Numbered from the stretch's first letter, positions 25,129 to 33,012 are shown. The stretch is 33,833 bases of DNA from Pseudoselenomonas ruminantium (GCF_900113715.1 NZ_FOQK01000033.1:1-33833); one strand, 5' to 3'. The notes: a model not told the origin generated them from the letters alone. Translations and numbers: made by a program.

Positions 25129-25992
25129 ATGAATATCACCCATTCTGTTAATCGCCGGTTTGTGCAGCTGCTGGCGGCCGTACTCACCAACCAACAATTG
25201 CTGAATCTTGCTTCCGGCCGGCTCTACAAGGGCAGTGCCAAGAATCTGTGCGCCCCCGGGCTCAATTGTTATTCCTGCCCGGCAGCCACCTTGTCCTGCC
25301 CGCTGGGCGCGCTGCAGGCAGCCGGAGGAACGGCTGGTTATGGGTTCAGCTTTTATGCCGGCGGCTTTTTGCTGCTGCTCGGTGTGCTCTGGGGACGGCT
25401 GGCTTGTGGCTTTCTCTGCCCCTTTGGTCTGTTGCAGGATTTGCTTAGCAAGGTGCCCGTGACGAAAAGGCAGCTATTTCCGCCGCTGCGCTATGTGAAA
25501 TACTTGCTGCTGGCAGTCTTTGTCCTCTTATTGCCAGTACTGCTCCTCATGCTCAATGGTGTGGGAGCACCGGCCTTCTGCGAATACATTTGCCCGGCAG
25601 GTACACTGGAAGCAGCTGTGCCACTGCTGCTGACGCATGCAGAGTACCGGCAAGCTATCGGCGGTTTGTTTGTCTTGAAAGCGGTTATATTGGCGGCGGT
25701 AGTCATCGGCTGCCTGTTTATCAGCCGTTTCTTTTGCAAAATGCTTTGCCCATTGGGGGCATTTTATGGCCTGCTGAATTCCGTCAGTATTTGCAGGCTG
25801 CACCTGGATGAAAAAAGCTGTGTAGCCTGCGGCCGTTGCCACAAAGTCTGTCCTATGGACATCAACCCGGCAGCGCAACCTCACTCCCCAGAGTGCATCA
25901 TGTGCGGCCAATGTGTCAAGGCCTGCCCGCAAAAAGCCCTGCATCTGGGAATCAAGGCGCCCAAGGCTAAGACTGCTACGAATACGCATTGA
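25129..25992 (+). CDS. Polyferredoxin-type membrane protein (NapH/CcdA-substitute-like 4Fe-4S protein)
   Basis: A 287-residue membrane protein with about five helices and many cysteines. Three CxxxCP motifs at membrane edges are visible (CGFLCPFG, CEYICPAG, CKMLCPLG), the NapH/RnfB-like signature, plus an early CYSCPAATLSCPLG. The C-terminal domain (about 222-275) carries two 4Fe-4S sites, CVACGRCHKVCP and CIMCGQCVKACP. It is likely to pass electrons from a cytoplasmic donor across the membrane to the TlpA-like lipoprotein. It starts 4 bp after the CxxC miniprotein. Confidence 0.92.
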   Translation: MNITHSVNRRFVQLLAAVLTNQQLLNLASGRLYKGSAKNLCAPGLNCYSCPAATLSCPLGALQAAGGTAGYGFSFYAGGFLLLLGVLWGRLACGFLCPFGLLQDLLSKVPVTKRQLFPPLRYVKYLLLAVFVLLLPVLLLMLNGVGAPAFCEYICPAGTLEAAVPLLLTHAEYRQAIGGLFVLKAVILAAVVIGCLFISRFFCKMLCPLGAFYGLLNSVSICRLHLDEKSCVACGRCHKVCPMDINPAAQPHSPECIMCGQCVKACPQKALHLGIKAPKAKTATNTH

Positions 25993-26016
25993 AGTACGAC
26001 AGAAGGAGGTATGCGT

Positions 26017-26178
26017 ATGAAACAGAAAATCTGTGCCCTGCTGCTGGCTTTGCTGGTTATGGCGGCAGCTGTTCCAGCCATGGCAGCAGAGAGTGATGCG
26101 CCCAATAGCAGCAGCTATCAGCAAAGCGATAATGACTGCAAAGACGGCGTATGCCCATGGCGAAAGGGCGGGAAATAA
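26017..26178 (+). CDS. Tiny secreted CX4C peptide at the end of the redox cluster (53 aa)
   Basis: A 53-residue open frame with AAGGAGG 7 nt before the ATG. A clear signal peptide (KQKICALLLALLVMAAAV, cleavage likely after AMA at 22-24) leaves a mature peptide of about 30 residues, polar and Ser/Asp-rich, ending DCKDGVCPWRKGGK. The two cysteines four apart could form a disulfide or be reduced by the TlpA-like protein. It lies 24 bp after the polyferredoxin gene and before the shared terminator, so it should be in the same operon. No family is recognised. Confidence 0.75.
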   Translation: MKQKICALLLALLVMAAAVPAMAAESDAPNSSSYQQSDNDCKDGVCPWRKGGK

Positions 26179-26194
26179 AAAGATTACTTGACAA

Positions 26195-26246
26195 AAAAGA
26201 AGGTGTGGTCAAAATGCTTGCTATGCATTTTGCCACACCTTCTTTT
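26195..26246. terminator. Bidirectional terminator after the redox cluster
   Basis: A 14-bp arm pair (26195-26208 with 26233-26246) continues, past a small bulge, into AAAATGC/GCATTTT (26211-26217 with 26225-26231). It has A-rich and T-rich flanks and serves both the redox operon and the convergent MFS gene. Confidence 0.88.
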
Positions 26247-26252
26247 GTTGTC

Positions 26253-27437
26253 TTATTTATGCGCTGGCGCAATCATCGTATAGAAACACAGTACGCCCAG
26301 CGCATAGCCGGCTACCATGATGATGCCCATCGGCACGGCCGTATGGTCGCCCATGATGCCAACTACCGGCATCATGCAGGCCCCAAGGATCATCGAGAAA
26401 AATCCCACGAGCGCACTGGCACTGCCAGCATTCTTGCCCTGGCGCGAAAGTGCCAGCGAAAAACTGGCTGAGCCCATGACCGACAGTGGCACGACCGTGA
26501 CGAACAGTACTGCCACCGTATAGCCAATGGGCGCATCCAGCACGAAGCCCGCCAGCAGGAATAGCGAACCTGCCAGCGGCAGCAATACCCCCGCCTTTAA
26601 GAGCTTTACATCAGGCACCCGGCCAGCCAGGCGTGCCGGCAGCAGCCCGGCCAGCATCAAGCCCAGGCCAATGAATCCGAAAATCAGGCTGAAAGTCTGC
26701 GGCGATACCTGATAGATATTCTGGAAGACAAACGACGACCCCGCCAAATACGAAAAAAAGGCCCCGAAGACAAAGCACTGCAGCAGGCAATGGCCGAGAA
26801 AATACCGGTCACGCAAGAGCTGCGGATACTTGCGGAACGATTCGCTGAGGCCCTTGAGCCGCTGTTCCTGCGGCAAGGTCTCCTTGTATACCAGCGTAGC
26901 CAAAGCCTGCAAAATACCGATAAACACCAGCACCACGAACACGCCGCGCCAGCTCGTGAACAGGAGGATCTGGCCGCCCAGCACCGGTGCAATGATCGGG
27001 GCCAGGCCATTCACCATCATCAACAGGGCAAAGAAGCGCGTGAGCTCTGCGCCCTCGCAGACATCGCGGGCAATCGCACGTGCGATGACAATGCCACTGG
27101 CGCCAGCAAAGCCAGCCAAAAAGCGGCAGAGCAGGAATAGCCGGATATCCTGCGCCCAAACGCAGCCCGCTGTCGCCAGAATGAACAGGAGCATGCCGAT
27201 AAACAGCGGACCACGGCGGCCATAGCGGTCACTTACCGGCCCCGTGAAAATCTGGCCGATTGCCATGCCGATGATGGTCATCGTCAATGTCAGCTGGGCC
27301 AGCGAAGCTGAAATCCCCAAGTCGTTCTGCACGGTCGGCAGAGCCGGCAAATACATATCGGTCGAAAGCGGCGCCATCGCTGACATGATGCCTAGAAACA
27401 CCGTCAGCCACAAGCGCGTCTTATTTGTCATTTGCAT
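26253..27437 (-). CDS. Bcr/CflA-family multidrug efflux MFS transporter
   Basis: A 394-residue 12-helix major facilitator of the DHA1 Bcr/CflA group. The start at 27437 is chosen for the AAAGGA 7 nt upstream. The family N-terminus (MAPLSTDMYLPALP) and the loop 2-3 motif DRYGRRGPL are clear, and TM5 has the antiporter-like GLAPIIAPVLGG. Proton-driven drug export is the known role. It lies beside a MerR regulator and a MATE pump, giving three drug-export-related genes together, though it has its own promoter region. Confidence 0.92.
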   Translation of the reverse strand: MQMTNKTRLWLTVFLGIMSAMAPLSTDMYLPALPTVQNDLGISASLAQLTLTMTIIGMAIGQIFTGPVSDRYGRRGPLFIGMLLFILATAGCVWAQDIRLFLLCRFLAGFAGASGIVIARAIARDVCEGAELTRFFALLMMVNGLAPIIAPVLGGQILLFTSWRGVFVVLVFIGILQALATLVYKETLPQEQRLKGLSESFRKYPQLLRDRYFLGHCLLQCFVFGAFFSYLAGSSFVFQNIYQVSPQTFSLIFGFIGLGLMLAGLLPARLAGRVPDVKLLKAGVLLPLAGSLFLLAGFVLDAPIGYTVAVLFVTVVPLSVMGSASFSLALSRQGKNAGSASALVGFFSMILGACMMPVVGIMGDHTAVPMGIIMVAGYALGVLCFYTMIAPAHK

Positions 27438-27510
27438 AACTTCGTCCTTTCTCATGCGCATAATGAGCCTATTTTAACAAGGTTTTCTTAAATATTTGAT
27501 TAGAACTGCA

Positions 27511-28350
27511 TTATAATTTCTGCACGGCAATCCGCGTGATGAACCCACGCGGATCATTCATGCTCATGTTCTCCAGAATGCTTTCCTCATAGGAAAAGGG
27601 GCCGGTTCTGCACCCATGCACCGCAATATAGCGGCGCAGCAGCGCATAAGCCTTGGCGGTGTCATCGTATTCCCCTTGGAAATACGTCACCAGATACGTG
27701 CCTGCCGGACGCCGATAGCGGTACTCGCGCGCAATGCCCCGATAGGAGCTGCCAACCACGGTGAAGAAATGGCTCAGAATGCCCTCAGTGCCCGCCTGCA
27801 GGAAATCGCGGGCTGCCACCATCGCCCCGACCCCGAAGCCGGCACTGATCTGCTGCTCCGCCACCTGCCGCTCATGCTCCGTCGCGATGCGCTCGACCAG
27901 CGGCCAGTCTTCCCGCGCTGCGGCACGCCGCACATCCCGCGACAGGACAAGCCGCGCCGCAGGCAGTTCCTGCTCCTCGACGCGGCCACAGACCACCGTC
28001 CGCGCCAGCGACAGGAGATGGCGCTGGCTTTCCACGACGCGCAGCTGCCGCCGGAGCTTTTCCTGCTCCGCCTCCAGCCACGCCTGCTGTTCAGCCAGCA
28101 GGCAATCGAGACGCTCGGGACTGCGGTTCTCCATGTACTCCTTGATTTCGGCCAGCTCCAGGCCCATATCCCGCAGCATGCGCAGGAGATAGAAGGGATA
28201 GAACTGCCGGAATGAATAGCTGCGGTAGCCATTCGGCTCAACATGATCGGGCTTGAAGATGCCCTGCTCATCATAATAATGCAGCGTGCGCTTGTTGACC
28301 CCGACAATCTTGGCAAACTCGCCCGTATGGAAGGTAACCCGCCGCTTCAT
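27511..28350 (-). CDS. MerR-family regulator with GyrI-like effector domain (BmrR-like)
   Basis: A 279-residue MerR protein. The start at 28350 (MKRRVTFHTGEFAKIVGVNKRTLHYYDEQG by position 1-30) has GGGGGAG 6 nt upstream; a GTG two codons earlier is too close to it. The helix-turn-helix (about 8-27), wing and coiled coil (about 80-118) are followed by a domain of about 150 residues that resembles GyrI-like ligand-binding domains (GTYLVTYFQGEYDD). Such proteins activate efflux genes on binding a drug. It is divergent from a MATE pump whose promoter has the unusual spacing MerR regulators need. Confidence 0.88.
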   Translation of the reverse strand: MKRRVTFHTGEFAKIVGVNKRTLHYYDEQGIFKPDHVEPNGYRSYSFRQFYPFYLLRMLRDMGLELAEIKEYMENRSPERLDCLLAEQQAWLEAEQEKLRRQLRVVESQRHLLSLARTVVCGRVEEQELPAARLVLSRDVRRAAAREDWPLVERIATEHERQVAEQQISAGFGVGAMVAARDFLQAGTEGILSHFFTVVGSSYRGIAREYRYRRPAGTYLVTYFQGEYDDTAKAYALLRRYIAVHGCRTGPFSYEESILENMSMNDPRGFITRIAVQKL

Positions 28351-28362
28351 CGCCACTCCCCC

Positions 28363-28393
28363 TTGACATTACAGTTACTGTATCCTTTAAGAT
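28363..28393 (+). promoter_or_regulatory. MerR-type promoter with 19-bp spacer driving the MATE gene
   Basis: TTGACA (28363-28368) and TAAGAT (28388-28393) are separated by 19 bp, and the spacer contains the palindrome TACAGT-T-ACTGTA (28370-28382). This is the classic MerR layout, in which the bound activator twists the DNA to bring the elements into register. The adjacent merR gene is the obvious source of the activator. Confidence 0.8.
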
Positions 28394-28430
28394 AACTATA
28401 CAAGAAACCCACAGGAAAGGAAAGGTACTT

Positions 28431-29831
28431 ATGCAAAATAGCGACTCCACACCGCTGGCGCAGCGGTTCACTATTTTCCCGCTGCTGCGCTTTGCCGCCC
28501 CCTCCATCGGCATGATGCTCGTCATCTCCCTCTACACGGTGACCGATGGCATCTTCATCGGCCGCTATGCAGGCGCCTCAGCCCTTGCAGCCTCCAACAT
28601 CGTCTATCCGGCCATCAATCTGATCTTCGGACTGGCCATCATGCTGGCCACCGGCGGCTCGGCCCTCGTTGCCAAGAACCTTGGCGAGCAGCGCACCGCA
28701 GCCGCCTCCCGCCGCTTCACCTGGCTTACCGTGGCTGCCGCAGCCACGGGCCTGCTGCTGGCCTTGGTCATCGCGCTGTTCTTCACGCCGCTATTGACTT
28801 TCCTCGGCGCCAGCCCCCAGCTGTTTGCCGACTGCCGTCTCTATCTCGGCCTGTTACTGCCCTTTTTCCCCGCCGCCGCCCTGATGGTCATCTTCAACGC
28901 TTTCTATATCGCCGACGGTCGTCCCAGCCAGGGCTTTCTCGTATCGATCTTCAGCGGCCTTGCCAATGCCGTCCTCGACTATGTCCTGCTGGCGCATGGA
29001 GGGCTCGGCATCGCGGGGGCTGCACTGGCTACAGGGCTGGCTGACCTGCTCGCCGCCACCATCGGCCTTGTCTATTTCACCCGTTTCAGCCGCACGCTGC
29101 GCTTCTGCGCCTTCCGCGCTGAATTTGCCGTGCTGCGCACAGCTTGCGGCAATGGCGTCTCCGAGCTCGTGACCCAGCTGTCCGTCGGACTTGTCACCTT
29201 GCTGTTCAACCGGATAACCTTCCAGCTGGCCGGAGAGGATGGCGTTGCTGCCATTTCCGTCATCCTCTATGCCGAAATGCTCCTGACCTCCATCCTCATG
29301 GGCTTCACCAATGGCGTCGCCCCCATCTTCTCCTACAACCATGGCGCAGGCAGACGCTCCGAGCTCGTCCGCCTGCTGCGGCTCAGCCTGGGCGTCATTG
29401 CCGTCTTCAGCCTGCTGGCCTTTTCGGCCGCGCGCCTGCTCGCATCACCGCTCATCACCTTGTTCCTGCCAGCTGGCGGTCACGTCTTTGCCCTCACCCT
29501 CACGGGACTGCTGCTGTTCTCGCTGAGCTTCCTGCTCGTCGGCTTCAACATCTTCGCCTCGGGCTTCTTCACCGCCCTGTCCGATGGCAGGACCTCTGCA
29601 CTGCTGTCCTTCGTGCGCAATCTCGCCGGCATCGTGATCTTCCTGCTACTCCTGCCCGGAGTGTGGGGCATCACCGGCGTATGGCTTGCCGTGCCAGCGG
29701 CCGATGCTGCCGCCCTGCTGCTGACAGCGTATTGCCTGCACAGCACCTGGAAAGCCCTGCAGCAAACAAAAGAGCCTTCCCCCAAGGGGAAGGCCCGGCA
29801 TGCCGCTGGCATGGTGCAAACCGAAAGTTGA
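28431..29831 (+). CDS. MATE-family multidrug efflux transporter
   Basis: A 466-residue 12-helix antiporter of the DinF/MepA-like MATE group. The first helices show LLRFAAPSIGMMLVISLYTVTDGIFIGRYAG and LAASNIVYPAINLIFGLAIMLATGGSALVAKNLGE; the second half repeats the pattern with a GVAPIFSYNHGAGR motif, typical of the MepA subfamily. AGGAAAGG precedes the ATG. Its promoter is a MerR-type element. The last 20 or so codons (KEPSPKGKARHAAGMVQTES) are hydrophilic and are encoded by DNA that on the other strand is the panD terminator, so the tail may be a late extension. Confidence 0.93.
   Translation: MQNSDSTPLAQRFTIFPLLRFAAPSIGMMLVISLYTVTDGIFIGRYAGASALAASNIVYPAINLIFGLAIMLATGGSALVAKNLGEQRTAAASRRFTWLTVAAAATGLLLALVIALFFTPLLTFLGASPQLFADCRLYLGLLLPFFPAAALMVIFNAFYIADGRPSQGFLVSIFSGLANAVLDYVLLAHGGLGIAGAALATGLADLLAATIGLVYFTRFSRTLRFCAFRAEFAVLRTACGNGVSELVTQLSVGLVTLLFNRITFQLAGEDGVAAISVILYAEMLLTSILMGFTNGVAPIFSYNHGAGRRSELVRLLRLSLGVIAVFSLLAFSAARLLASPLITLFLPAGGHVFALTLTGLLLFSLSFLLVGFNIFASGFFTALSDGRTSALLSFVRNLAGIVIFLLLLPGVWGITGVWLAVPAADAAALLLTAYCLHSTWKALQQTKEPSPKGKARHAAGMVQTES
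29764..29794 (-). terminator. panD terminator embedded in the MATE coding sequence
   Basis: On the minus strand GCCTTCCCC-TTG-GGGGAAGGC (29794-29774) is a perfect 9-bp hairpin with a 3-nt loop, followed by TCTTTTGTTT. It lies 50-80 bp past the panD stop and within the last 22 codons of the MATE gene. Confidence 0.82.
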
Positions 29832-29843
29832 TTTTCCGCTCAC

Positions 29844-30227
29844 TTACGAGGTCTGGCCGTGGTACTCCACCTGCCGGACTTCTTTTATTTTATTTTCAGC
29901 ATCGACCATAACGACCTTGGGCTTCCAAGCCCGCGCCTCATCTTCCGTAAAGAAAGCATAGGCCATGATGATGACGACATCGCCAACCTGAGCGCAACGG
30001 GCAGCCGCACCATTGAGGCAAATGACACCCGAGCCCCGCGGCCCTGGAATCGTATAGGTCTCCAGCCGTGCACCATTGTTGTTGTCGACCACCTGCACGC
30101 GTTCATTCGGCAGGATGCCCGCCTTCTCCATAAGCGCTTCATCAATCGTGATGCTGCCCATATACTGGAGATTGGCCTCCGTCACCGTCGCACAATGTAT
30201 CTTACCTTTGAGCAAATTGAGCATCAT
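29844..30227 (-). CDS. panD: Aspartate 1-decarboxylase
   Basis: A 127-residue pyruvoyl enzyme that makes beta-alanine from aspartate for pantothenate. The self-processing site is G-S in QYMGSITID (about residues 24-25), where the serine becomes the pyruvoyl group. [20 protein letters not shown] and [10 protein letters not shown] are family landmarks. The start [11 protein letters not shown] has GGAGG 9 nt upstream, inside the end of panC, and begins one base after the panC stop. Forms a two-gene panC-panD operon; panB is not in this window. Confidence 0.96.
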   Translation of the reverse strand: MMLNLLKGKIHCATVTEANLQYMGSITIDEALMEKAGILPNERVQVVDNNNGARLETYTIPGPRGSGVICLNGAAARCAQVGDVVIIMAYAFFTEDEARAWKPKVVMVDAENKIKEVRQVEYHGQTS

Positions 30228-30228
30228 A

Positions 30229-31086
30229 TTATTCGCCCTCCTTGCCCAGGATTACATTATCGATCAGCCGCGTTGTCCCGATGCGTACCGCAATCGCCAG
30301 CAAGGCCTGCCCATCGACCGTTGCAATTGGCTGCAAGGCGGGGAACGAATAGATATCGACGTAATCAATGGCGGCCAACGGCTCCGTGGCAAGCGTATCG
30401 ATCACTACCTGCTTGATTTTCTCCGGCTCACGCTCGCCAAACGAGTACGCCTCCTTGGCCCGCTGAAGGCTGCGCGAAAGAATCAGCGCAGCTTCTTTTT
30501 CCTTTGGCGAAAGGTACTGATTGCGCGAGCTGCGCGCCAGGCCATTTTCCTCGCGCACGATTGGCACCATATGGATATGGACATTGATATTGAGATCCTC
30601 GACAAAACGGCGGATGACAACAACCTGCTGGGCATCCTTCTGACCAAAGAATGCCTCATCAGCCCGTGAAAGATTCATAAGTTTCGTGACGACTGTCGCT
30701 ACGCCGCGGAAATGCCCCGGCCGCTGTGCCCCGCAAAGCTTCTTGGTGATATCGCCCTCCACATTGACATACGTACAATACCCCTCAGGATACATTTCTG
30801 CCGGCTCTGGATGGAATACCGCGTCAACCGGCACCGTCGCCAGCTTCTCACAGTCTTCGTCAAAGCGGCGCGGATACGCATCAAAATCCTCATTCGGGCC
30901 GAACTGGGTCGGATTGACGAATACCGACGCAATGACGATATCGCATTTTTCCCGCGCTGCCCGCATAAGTGTCAGATGCCCCTCATGCAAAGCCCCCATA
31001 GTCGGCACAAGGCCGATGGTCTTGCCCGCAGCCTTCATATCTCCTGCATAGGCTTGGATCTCTTTGACCGTCCGTAAAATTTTCAT
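30229..31086 (-). CDS. panC: Pantothenate synthetase (pantoate-beta-alanine ligase)
   Basis: A 285-residue Rossmann-type ATP-dependent ligase that joins pantoate and beta-alanine. The nucleotide-binding motif is [15 protein letters not shown] (HxGH), then [19 protein letters not shown], and the KMSKS-like segment is in [10 protein letters not shown] full-length typical enzyme. GAGAGG lies 8 nt before the ATG. A terminator-ended RNA lies just upstream, so expression may be attenuated. A tiny ATG-AGA-TGA frame overlaps the start codon. Confidence 0.97.
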   Translation of the reverse strand: MKILRTVKEIQAYAGDMKAAGKTIGLVPTMGALHEGHLTLMRAAREKCDIVIASVFVNPTQFGPNEDFDAYPRRFDEDCEKLATVPVDAVFHPEPAEMYPEGYCTYVNVEGDITKKLCGAQRPGHFRGVATVVTKLMNLSRADEAFFGQKDAQQVVVIRRFVEDLNINVHIHMVPIVREENGLARSSRNQYLSPKEKEAALILSRSLQRAKEAYSFGEREPEKIKQVVIDTLATEPLAAIDYVDIYSFPALQPIATVDGQALLAIAVRIGTTRLIDNVILGKEGE

Positions 31087-31151
31087 CTCATGTTACCTCT
31101 CTTCCTAGCACTGTAGATTTCGAGGCAAAAGAAGCAACTGGCCCAGCAACC

Positions 31152-31309
31152 AAAAAACGCCCTTCAGGCCAGACCTGAAAGGCGCACGAATACACGGATA
31201 TCCTTTCCTGTCTTAGTCCTATGGATCTAAGCAGTACCCCAATGATACGTAACTATGGATTGCTTGGGAAAAAGTATAACTCACCAGAGTGATGTCATCT
31301 TCTGCCACA
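31152..31309 (-). ncRNA. Structured RNA candidate (6S-like small RNA or panC leader/attenuator)
   Basis: A transcript of about 158 nt would start near 31309 from the promoter at 31316-31344 and end in a terminator (11-bp stem, 31184-31174 with 31168-31158, then six T). Inside are a hairpin CTTAG-a-TCC-ATA-GGA-CTAAG near 31218-31238, a long-range pairing of CTTTTTCC with GGAAAGG, and a weak closing stem of GCATG with CGTGC, a rod shape that would suit 6S RNA. GAAAGG could also pair with CCTTTC of the terminator arm, as in an attenuator. The next gene is panC, 66 nt on. No riboswitch consensus was recognised. Confidence 0.45.
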
Positions 31310-31315
31310 TGCTTT

Positions 31316-31344
31316 ATGCTAACACATCTGTCCCCAAATAGCAA
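31316..31344 (-). promoter_or_regulatory. Promoter of the structured RNA
   Basis: On the minus strand TTGCTA (31344-31339), 17 bp, TAGCAT (31321-31316), each four of six or better against consensus. It is the only placed promoter that would give an RNA ending at the terminator at 31152. Confidence 0.45.
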
Positions 31345-31356
31345 ATACACAGGGAC

Positions 31357-31508
31357 TTATCCACATTGTGTGGTTAAGTTCCTGTGTATATTGTGGATAA
31401 GTAGGTGACTTATCTGGCGGGAAAGCGCATTTATGCCCAAAATACAGCGGATAAACCACAAAATCCTGTGGATAACCTGAACCGCAGCGGGGATACGTTT
31501 TATCCACA
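31357..31508. repeat. DnaA-box cluster
   Basis: Four perfect TTATCCACA boxes: plus strand at 31357-31365 and 31500-31508, minus strand at 31392-31400 and 31467-31475. A fifth, TTAACCACA on the minus strand (31377-31369), has one mismatch. Two boxes are the ends of a perfect 15-bp inverted repeat (31461-31475 with 31500-31514). Four exact 9-mers in 152 bp is far above chance. No dnaA, dnaN or rpmH is nearby and the rRNA genes face toward it, so this is more likely a DnaA titration or regulatory cluster than oriC. Confidence 0.8.
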
Positions 31509-31599
31509 GGATTTATAATGCAATTATAACTATGCATACCAGTAGTTTTAATCAATTCCCTTTATAATTAGCGGACTAATCAATAAGGAGTGACTTTTC

Positions 31600-32979
31600 A
31601 TGTCCCGAATGAGCAAGAAATACCATATGCTGGCAGCAGCGCTTGCCATCACCATCTGTGCCAGCGTCAATAGCTATGGCGCCTGCCAGCCAGCTAACCA
31701 TGCCAACGGACCACTGAGCTTCAATCTGGCGGGCCCTGTGCCTGGGCCACCGCCAGCCATGCCAGCTGGCCCCGCGATGCGGGAGGTTGACGCCTCTGAG
31801 CTCACGGCCTGCCAGATCGTCGATGACGAGAACCTCACGGTGGACGGCCTCACCCTCAATGCCGGCCACCGCGATGAGAGCGCCTTCTTGGTCCGCAAGG
31901 GCGGTTCTATCACGCTGACCAACTCGGCACTGAACAAGACCGGCGACACCTCGAGCGCCGATGCCAGCAACTTCTCCGGCCAGAATGCTGTGTTCCTCGC
32001 TAGCAACAGCACCGCCATACTCCGCAACATCACGCTGACTTCCGATGCCGATGGCGCCAATGCGATTTTCGCCACAGGCCAGGCTGCCAATATCAAAGCA
32101 GAGCACATCGTCATCCACACAAAGAACAACTCCTCCCGCGGTCTCGATGCAACCTATGGCGGCACGATCGAGGCCCAAGATGTCGACATCACGACGGAAG
32201 GAGCACATTGCGGCGCCCTCGCCACCGACCGTGGCGAAGGCAACGTCATCGTAAATGGCGCCAAGCTTACGACGTCTGGCGAAGGCAGTCCTTGCATCTA
32301 CTCCACCGGCAATATCCAGCTGACCAACGGCAGCGGCGAGGCTGCGGGCAGCGAGATTGCTGTCGTCGAGGGTAAGAACTCCATCACACTGGATCATTCG
32401 TGCCTGACCGGTCATATCAAACACGGCATCATGCTCTACCAGAGCTTTTCGGGCGATGCCGGCATCGGCAAAGCCAGCTTCACGGCCAAGGATTCAACAC
32501 TCAACAATCAGTCTGCTGGCCCAATGTTCTACATCACCAATACCACCGCTGTTGCCAACCTCGAAAACACGCAGCTCTGCCAAACCGGCGATGTGCTTGT
32601 AAAGGCCACCAGCGACCGTTGGGGCAGTGAGGATAAGAATGGCGGCATCTTTACCCTGAATGCCTGCAACCAGCAGCTCAATGGCAAGATCCTGGCCAAC
32701 AACATCAGTCAGGTGACACTGAATCTTGGCAGCGGCGCAAACTGGACAGGCTCCTTCAACGAGGACTACCAGGCCGACAAGGCTGTGTTGCAGTTAAGCA
32801 AGGATGCTGTCTGGCATGTGACTGCTGACTCCTATCTCACAGTCATGAATGCAGAAGACAGCACCTTTGCCAATATCCAAAGCAACGGCCATAAAATCTA
32901 CTATGACAAGAATGCCAATCCTGCCCTTGGTGGCAAGACCTACGGCCTGCCTGGCGGCGGCAAGCTCTTGGCAAAGTGA
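31600..32979 (+). CDS. Secreted beta-helix-like surface protein
   Basis: A 459-residue exported protein. A signal peptide (about 1-27, KKYHMLAAALAITICASVNS) is followed by a Pro-rich stretch (GPVPGPPPAMPAGPAM, about 45-60). From about residue 65 the sequence repeats short strands rich in Thr, Asn and Gly (ITLTNSAL, AILRNITL, NIKAEHIVI, TIEAQDVDI, NVIVNGAKL, NIQLTNGS, SITLDHSCL), the pattern of a right-handed parallel beta-helix as in pectate lyases and adhesins. No catalytic motif is seen. It could be an adhesin or a carbohydrate-active protein. AAGGAG lies 9 nt before the ATG. It lies alone, ending at a strong terminator. Confidence 0.82.
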   Translation: MSRMSKKYHMLAAALAITICASVNSYGACQPANHANGPLSFNLAGPVPGPPPAMPAGPAMREVDASELTACQIVDDENLTVDGLTLNAGHRDESAFLVRKGGSITLTNSALNKTGDTSSADASNFSGQNAVFLASNSTAILRNITLTSDADGANAIFATGQAANIKAEHIVIHTKNNSSRGLDATYGGTIEAQDVDITTEGAHCGALATDRGEGNVIVNGAKLTTSGEGSPCIYSTGNIQLTNGSGEAAGSEIAVVEGKNSITLDHSCLTGHIKHGIMLYQSFSGDAGIGKASFTAKDSTLNNQSAGPMFYITNTTAVANLENTQLCQTGDVLVKATSDRWGSEDKNGGIFTLNACNQQLNGKILANNISQVTLNLGSGANWTGSFNEDYQADKAVLQLSKDAVWHVTADSYLTVMNAEDSTFANIQSNGHKIYYDKNANPALGGKTYGLPGGGKLLAK

Positions 32980-33012
32980 GTTTCCCCTATCCGCCAAACA
33001 AAACCCTAGCAT

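Larger units (their letters stand above)
31087..31599. other. 513-bp intergenic region between panC and the beta-helix gene
   Basis: No credible coding frame. It holds, from left to right, the panC ribosome site, a structured RNA candidate with its own promoter and terminator (31152-31344), a cluster of DnaA boxes (31357-31508), and an AT-rich promoter region before the secreted protein gene, with TATAAT at 31514-31519 and again at 31563-31568. Confidence 0.75.

Noticed and set aside
31220-31260. T-box leader for panC, from the string GGGGTACTGC
   Set aside because: Only part of the T-box consensus fits, and no specifier stem or matching amino-acid gene is evident.
31320-31560. Chromosomal origin oriC
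   Set aside because: The DnaA boxes are real, but dnaA, dnaN and rpmH are absent nearby, and the adjacent rRNA operon would be transcribed head-on to a fork leaving this site. Kept as a DnaA-box cluster; full-genome skew would decide.
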